Shown here in pieces: positions 59,512 through 64,000 of a stretch of DNA of 64,000 nt; within the stretch, counting starts at the first letter, position 1, and each line of letters starts with the position of its first letter. Both the position numbers and the translations under genes were made by a program. The notes beneath the pieces are model-generated. The model was not told where the DNA came from. It worked only from the letters and a program-made list of their open reading frames with translations, and did not search any database. Source of the DNA: Candidatus Bathyarchaeota archaeon (lineage in GTDB: Archaea > Thermoproteota > Bathyarchaeia > Bathyarchaeales > Bathycorpusculaceae). Where the stretch lies: assembly GCA_026014685.1 (NCBI GenBank), contig JAOZHW010000007.1, positions 492,946 through 556,945 on the forward strand, read 5' to 3'.

Positions 59512-61095
59512 TTATTCCAAATTAAGTGTAGAGGGGGAGCCCCCAATTTTGGGGGTAATCCTATAGAACTCTCCACTCTTTAACAGTTGACCTCTTTGTT
59601 CCATTCGCGTTACTACTCTTCTAATTTCAGGTTCACTTTCTACCAACTCTAATTTCTCCACAATTTCATCAAGCCTATGTTCTCTACGTTGAAGATAGTG
59701 GAGAATTATTGCCATCAGCATGTAGGTTCCTTCAAGCCTAGATTTGCCATCAAATTTAGCCATTTTGATAGCAACATCTATGACATATCTAACGTCCTGT
59801 TCGGTCCTAAGCATTAACGCAGATTTGAAGCGAGAGAGATATCTGCAAGCATCCGCACTTCCCGACAAATTATTGTTTCTTGCCAGCCTCTTGAGCATAA
59901 CAGTTACGTCTTTAACGCAAATTTTTCCGGGATCAATTGGATTAAACCTTTCCTCAAATATCCTTCTCATTTCGCTTATCAATCGTGGATTGTCGTCAAG
60001 AAGTAAAAGCTGGGTATCCGCCTTCCAGTATCGACTACTTGTCGTATGACCCAGATTCATTCTGTTAAAATCCCCTGAAGAGAGCGCTAACCACTTATCG
60101 CTAAGCCAAAACTTTGCTTGGATGTCTGGGAGGTTTCCGATTTGGATGCCTGAACTGAGAACTTGGCTAATTAATTCTCTAGCTTTTTGGGGACTCTGCC
60201 GAATCCGTTCAGGGGGACAGGTTATAATCTTAATTGAAACGTTGGGGTTGGAAGCTCTTTTTTCCTGAAGCTTCCCAACAAGTTCCTCGTCGAAAAAGGT
60301 CTCCAAAAAGAAGTAAGCATAATGATTCGCAGAATCTATGAAGTCGTAAAGCCGATCCCGCATTTTTCCATCAAAAGGACTTATAAAAATCCCCTTAGAC
60401 AGTGCCGCTTTCGGGAGCTTTTGTACTTCATAATGTTTAGCGTTCAGCCTTCCTGTTGCTTCAAAGAGGGCAATAGTTTCCTTAAGCGTTTTCTGATCAA
60501 GGAAAGTTATAGCTTCCCCAGGTACTGTTAAAGCGCCAACCTTTTTAGGCTCAAAAAATAACCGCTTGATTTTTTCAAACGTGATTAACACTTCATTAGC
60601 GAAGCCTTTTTCGGAGCTTCGATAGAAAACATCAAGGGTGGCATCGTTAGTTAGCGGCCTTGATGTGATCAGCGCTTCATTTTCGTTAATTAAAATCTGC
60701 AGATGCAAAGAATACCATTTTTCTCCTATTCCTGCGCTTTGGTTTCCACTCATACTGGTCGTGGTAAGTCTTGGCTCGCCAGCTTCCCATGCACATAAAT
60801 GCATTGCAACATGATTGTTCTTCAGGTTCTCGTACATAGCCTCTACAGTCGATCTAAGGCGGTCTTTAGCAACATTATCTGGAGGAGTGGTTACTATCTC
60901 AATTGCAACATTATTTCTTGCCCTTTCCAAAAGCAAATCGCCAAAAATCTCAGAATCAAATCGAAAAGTGACAATTTTCAAGAATTTTTTGGATGAAGAT
61001 ATGAAATTACAGATAGGTTCAGCACTTTGACTTAGAAAACATAATGTTTCTGCCAATTCGTCACATCCAACAGACTTTGAAATGTAATCAAGCAT
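59512..61095 (-). CDS. PLD-fold protein with two degenerate HKD motifs and C-terminal helical/wHTH part
   Basis: 527 aa. Two PLD-like domains are seen. The first motif reads H131-L-Q133...E138 (HLQILINE) and the second Q326-A-K328...D333 (QAKFWLSD, followed by SSGDFNR). Against HxKx4D, the first lost Lys and the second lost His, so each is half a site. After about 400 come helices and a winged-helix-like end (VRRVVTRMEQRGQLLKSGEF). It lies 60 bp downstream of a DNA methyltransferase gene on the same strand. A role as the effector or target-binding part of a defence or R-M system is possible. Confidence 0.65.
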   Translation of the reverse strand: MLDYISKSVGCDELAETLCFLSQSAEPICNFISSSKKFLKIVTFRFDSEIFGDLLLERARNNVAIEIVTTPPDNVAKDRLRSTVEAMYENLKNNHVAMHLCAWEAGEPRLTTTSMSGNQSAGIGEKWYSLHLQILINENEALITSRPLTNDATLDVFYRSSEKGFANEVLITFEKIKRLFFEPKKVGALTVPGEAITFLDQKTLKETIALFEATGRLNAKHYEVQKLPKAALSKGIFISPFDGKMRDRLYDFIDSANHYAYFFLETFFDEELVGKLQEKRASNPNVSIKIITCPPERIRQSPQKARELISQVLSSGIQIGNLPDIQAKFWLSDKWLALSSGDFNRMNLGHTTSSRYWKADTQLLLLDDNPRLISEMRRIFEERFNPIDPGKICVKDVTVMLKRLARNNNLSGSADACRYLSRFKSALMLRTEQDVRYVIDVAIKMAKFDGKSRLEGTYMLMAIILHYLQRREHRLDEIVEKLELVESEPEIRRVVTRMEQRGQLLKSGEFYRITPKIGGSPSTLNLE

Positions 61096-61155
61096 TATAG
61101 AGTTTTAACATTTTTGGTAAAAGCTTGGAAGAGAGATGAGCCCATTTCAAGTCAG

Positions 61156-62364
61156 TTATAACAATTTTTGCTGCTTGAGGTCGGGCTTCTCGAGTGGCCA
61201 GATTTGCTTGAGATTTGAAGTAAATTTGTAATATTCAAAGTACCTTGAAACATCATCAGCTTCTCTAACGTTTGTCAACCGTTTCTTAATTAGTTCGATA
61301 TTTAACGGGTCAATTTCGATTCCGACAGAACTCCTAGCTAATTGTTTAGCAACCACCAAGGCAGTTCCTGTCCCAGCAGTAGGATCTAGCACCACATCGC
61401 CTGGAAGAGTTGATGAAAGAATTATGCGCAGTAACAGCGCAACTGGAGTCTGTTGAATATGCATTCGATTACCATCCTTGTCTCTTAGGGCTTCTTCGCC
61501 TGCAAAATACCCTGACGTCAATTCTCTAATGTCATCCCAAACATCAGTTAAGAAGACGCCTTCTTCATGCTGCCATTTATGCCATGGAAGAGGCGGAGGA
61601 TCTATGCGAAGTTTGTTGAAAACTCGTGGCTTTTCTCCTTTGATAGCGTAGACGATAATCTGATATTGCTTTGAAAACCTTTTCTCTATCGGTACTGCAG
61701 AGGTCATTTTCCTCCAAATTATCAAATTCTGAAAGGTCCAACCAGCCTTTCTAAGTATCCTTAATACTCGCTCAGCATTCTTCTCTCTGTGCATGAAATA
61801 CATTGCTCCACCATCTGCAGTTACGTTATATACGCCTTCGACTATTGATTTTACCCAATCCCAATATTTTCCATCGGATTGATTGTCATCAAAGAACCGG
61901 TAAGCTTTGCCTTGCAGGTAAGGAGGATCGAAAAAAGTCACATGGACATCGCCGATTGCTTCGCTATTGAGATATTTTAGACAGTCACCCTGAATGACCT
62001 TGTACCAGGTTTCATTTAATCCTGAAACATCTGAAGATATCAAAACAGGCTCGCTCTTAACTCCAAGTGGGGCAACTACATTTTGTTCATTAATATTCTT
62101 TTCAGTTTCTTGCGTAGCAGTTTTAGGCATAACGTGAAAACCAGTCTCATTTCGGGTTAAGGTTACTTCAGTGTCAACAGGAAATTTACTTTTTAAATAT
62201 TCTCGACACCATAAACGAGCGTTCTTATCAACTTTGGCTGGGTAACCATTAACTCTGGTTTCTAACGGGAGAGTAGACTCAGCAAAAAGATGCCGCCTAT
62301 CTTTAGAAGGTATTTGGATGAATCCTAATTCTACTTCTTTCTTTTTTAGTTTCTTTGTAACCAT
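61156..62364 (-). CDS. DNA methyltransferase, beta class (N4-cytosine or N6-adenine)
   Basis: 402 aa from ATG 62364; 62397 would add 11 residues. The order is motif IV first (VTFFDPPYLQGKAY, about 140) and SAM-binding motif I late (VVLDPTAGTGTALVVAKQ, about 345). DPPY before the FxGxG-type motif marks the beta class. Between them, the IIWRKMTSAVPIEKRFSKQY region serves as target recognition. The first about 70 residues form an extra domain I do not recognise. The GTATTAAATATAGG stretch near 62386 is a likely promoter. Lies upstream of the PLD-fold gene. Confidence 0.85.
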   Translation of the reverse strand: MVTKKLKKKEVELGFIQIPSKDRRHLFAESTLPLETRVNGYPAKVDKNARLWCREYLKSKFPVDTEVTLTRNETGFHVMPKTATQETEKNINEQNVVAPLGVKSEPVLISSDVSGLNETWYKVIQGDCLKYLNSEAIGDVHVTFFDPPYLQGKAYRFFDDNQSDGKYWDWVKSIVEGVYNVTADGGAMYFMHREKNAERVLRILRKAGWTFQNLIIWRKMTSAVPIEKRFSKQYQIIVYAIKGEKPRVFNKLRIDPPPLPWHKWQHEEGVFLTDVWDDIRELTSGYFAGEEALRDKDGNRMHIQQTPVALLLRIILSSTLPGDVVLDPTAGTGTALVVAKQLARSSVGIEIDPLNIELIKKRLTNVREADDVSRYFEYYKFTSNLKQIWPLEKPDLKQQKLL

Positions 62365-62411
62365 AAATACCAGTTCTAATCCTATATTTAATACCACTAT
62401 AAATTTTAATC

Positions 62412-64000
62412 TTAAGCAATTTTTGTTAAAGGTTCCTTAGAGTCTACCGATGAGTGCCCATTCCTCTTTGTTACGTTATATATGATGTCTGCTACTTCTT
62501 GAATTTCATTGTGATGCGTGATTATGAGCATCTGGGGAATTATTCTGCCGCCTTCTCGGAAGAAAGAGTTTAAGATGTTGACGAGTTCTTTTCGGCGTTC
62601 CTCATCAAGATGTGTAGTCGGCTCATCCATAATTACCGTTTCAACTTTGCCCGAGAGCACCTGTGCAATAGCTAAACGCAATGCAATGGCAAGGGCTACA
62701 CGTTCGCCGCCGCTGATCTGGTCGATGTCTTGCTCACCCGCGGGTCCCAGAACACTGATGTTGTAGTCATCGTCGATTTTCACATCCGAATAGGACAGGT
62801 TAAAGCGTTCAAACAGGTCCCGCGTCGCCCTCTCAAGAACAGGCCTTGCTCTTGCGCGGATGAGCTTTTGGATGCCATCTTTGCCGTAGGCATCCCGGAT
62901 ATTGCTAAGAACAGATATGTAACGCTCTACCTGTTGCTTCTCTTTCGCAGTTTTTTCCAAAGCCACAAGTTCAGCGTCAAGTTTCGCTATTTGTTTCTGG
63001 AAACCAGATTTTTCCTGCTCCAACCTAACAAGCTCTTTCTCCAACTCACGCAACTTAGCTTCTGCGGTTTGGCAATGAGTTTTTACACGGGCATGCTCAG
63101 CTTCATCGTAACAAAGCCCCTTGATTTGGGCTTCAATCGTTAAAACACCTTTTTTGGCATCTTCCAGCTTAACCGAAGTCTCCCTAACCAAAGATTCAAA
63201 CTCTGCTTTCCTCTTTGCTACCGCAAGATTTTGGTCATACTCCTGACGGATCAGCCGCAACTGTTTCAGTTCCTTCTTTGCATCTTCAGGCGTGTAACCT
63301 AACTCTTTCACCAAGCAAGCCAAACTAGCCTCGATTCCCTCCAGCGACTTAACCAGAGGCTGCCTTTCAGCTTCCATCGAATCTTCGCTTGGAAGCCTGC
63401 TAAGCCGCTTCTCAGCAAAACTGTACTCTTGGAAGGCACCCTCCCAGCGAGTCTTCTCTTCTTCAAGCTTAGAGATTTCCCGATCAATTTCAGCCAAAGA
63501 AGCACTCAATTTAGCGAGTCGTTCAATTTCAGCCTGCTGCGCAACAACATCACCCTTGGCTTCTTCAAACCCAGCAGCCAAACTGCGAATCTGGTCAGGA
63601 TCAATGGCGTGAAGCTGTTTGCCATAGTCCTTCTCGTTTTTGAGATCTGCCTCCAGTTTAGAAAGCGCCTCGCCAAATTTGATTATGTGAGCTTCAGCGG
63701 CTTTCTTCTCTTCGGAATATTTGGCTAATAGCTGAGCAATGCGTTCTTTGGTGAGTTCAGCCTCGCATGTTGGACAAGTTTTGGACTCGACGTCAGACGA
63801 TAACTTGGAAAGGTTAAAATCAAGATCAGTGACTCTTTGCTTTAGAGAGATGATCTTTTCATTCAGCTTCTGCTTTTCAGCTTCAAGCCTTCTAACTCTT
63901 TCCTCACTGGAAGCCTTAACTTTCAACAATACGTCATCAATATTCTCGACAGTGACTTGTTCACCTAAAGTCTTAGAGGCTTTTTCGAGTGCTTTAGAAA
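62412..64000 (-). CDS. rad50: Rad50-type DNA repair ATPase, C-terminal part (cut by window edge)
   Basis: 529 codons are visible and open to the edge. The zinc hook CPTCEAEL is preceded and followed by long coiled coils. The C-terminal head has the signature ISGGERVALAIALRLAIAQV, Walker B VIMDEPTTHLDEE and a switch His in ITHH. The N-terminal Walker A is outside the window. With Mre11 it processes DNA ends. Its 3' end lies 48 bp from the methyltransferase start. An internal TTG near 63929 is not the true start. Confidence 0.93.
   Translation of the reverse strand, partial: SKALEKASKTLGEQVTVENIDDVLLKVKASSEERVRRLEAEKQKLNEKIISLKQRVTDLDFNLSKLSSDVESKTCPTCEAELTKERIAQLLAKYSEEKKAAEAHIIKFGEALSKLEADLKNEKDYGKQLHAIDPDQIRSLAAGFEEAKGDVVAQQAEIERLAKLSASLAEIDREISKLEEEKTRWEGAFQEYSFAEKRLSRLPSEDSMEAERQPLVKSLEGIEASLACLVKELGYTPEDAKKELKQLRLIRQEYDQNLAVAKRKAEFESLVRETSVKLEDAKKGVLTIEAQIKGLCYDEAEHARVKTHCQTAEAKLRELEKELVRLEQEKSGFQKQIAKLDAELVALEKTAKEKQQVERYISVLSNIRDAYGKDGIQKLIRARARPVLERATRDLFERFNLSYSDVKIDDDYNISVLGPAGEQDIDQISGGERVALAIALRLAIAQVLSGKVETVIMDEPTTHLDEERRKELVNILNSFFREGGRIIPQMLIITHHNEIQEVADIIYNVTKRNGHSSVDSKEPLTKIA

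Noticed and set aside
1..64000. CRISPR arrays, rRNA genes and further tRNAs
   Set aside because: No regular spacer-repeat pattern, no rRNA sequence and no other cloverleaf was seen on either strand; short structured RNAs could have been missed by eye.

Overview
This is a stretch of archaeal chromosome. It carries both subunits of the archaeal D-family DNA polymerase, an Orc1/Cdc6 initiator, Elf1, Rpo4, Rpo7 and Spt4, aIF2-gamma, aIF5A, SRP54, Pus10, the geranylgeranylglyceryl phosphate (ether lipid) synthase, and archaeal-type ribosomal proteins L3, L4, L23, L2, S19, S6e, S24e, S27ae and L21e. PolD together with Elf1, a Fae-Hps fusion and the overall gene mix fits the TACK side of the Archaea, most likely a mesophilic Bathyarchaeia-like lineage. 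The lineage is inference; the archaeal assignment is firm.

Layout. 0-5.5 kb: 5' end of pyrE, a large secreted PQQ-propeller protein with a divergent Lrp-type regulator, and an AbrB-PhoU regulator. 5.7-13.6 kb: PolD small subunit, Orc1/Cdc6, a probable replication origin with three ORB-like boxes, three poorly known genes embedded in dense GTGAT/ATCAC repeat arrays, and a nitrilase-NadE pair. 13.7-18.5 kb: Elf1, GGGP synthase, PolD large subunit. 18.5-24.4 kb: MazG, Dus, then an accessory patch with an orphan terminase pair, an AbrB gene broken by one stop codon, a DUF6602 protein and a DUF1508 protein. 24.4-27.6 kb: the L3-L4-L23-L2-S19 cluster, which stops there. 27.9-36.4 kb: Tmk, HD phosphohydrolase, tRNA-Glu, zinc-finger and membrane proteins, an M32 carboxypeptidase, a Fae-Hps with an added N-terminal helix-turn-helix, and an MFS transporter. 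36.6-41.8 kb: S6e, aIF2-gamma, then PIN-Rpo7-Spt4-dephospho-CoA kinase-S24e-S27ae, a conserved archaeal information-processing operon. 41.8-46.6 kb: membrane proteins and a second PQQ-propeller paralogue. 47-53.2 kb: a minus-strand translation/export operon (SRP54, Pus10, L21e, Rpo4, DUF655, KsgA, HemK-like) and aIF5A. 53.3-62.4 kb: a probable integrated element with a tyrosine recombinase, a primase with a cysteine-rich PriL-like tail, a P-loop ATPase, several very small coupled genes, a PLD-fold protein with two degenerate HKD motifs, and a beta-class DNA methyltransferase. 62.4-64 kb: Rad50, running off the edge.

Themes. Replication genes cluster around the proposed origin. Several promoters carry striking palindromes: the PQQ/Lrp intergenic region, the Fae-Hps promoter, the MFS promoter and the second PQQ promoter. 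A 42-bp dispersed repeat occurs three times in intergenic spaces, with a possible 15-bp fragment of a fourth. All functional statements come from reading motifs; no database search was possible.
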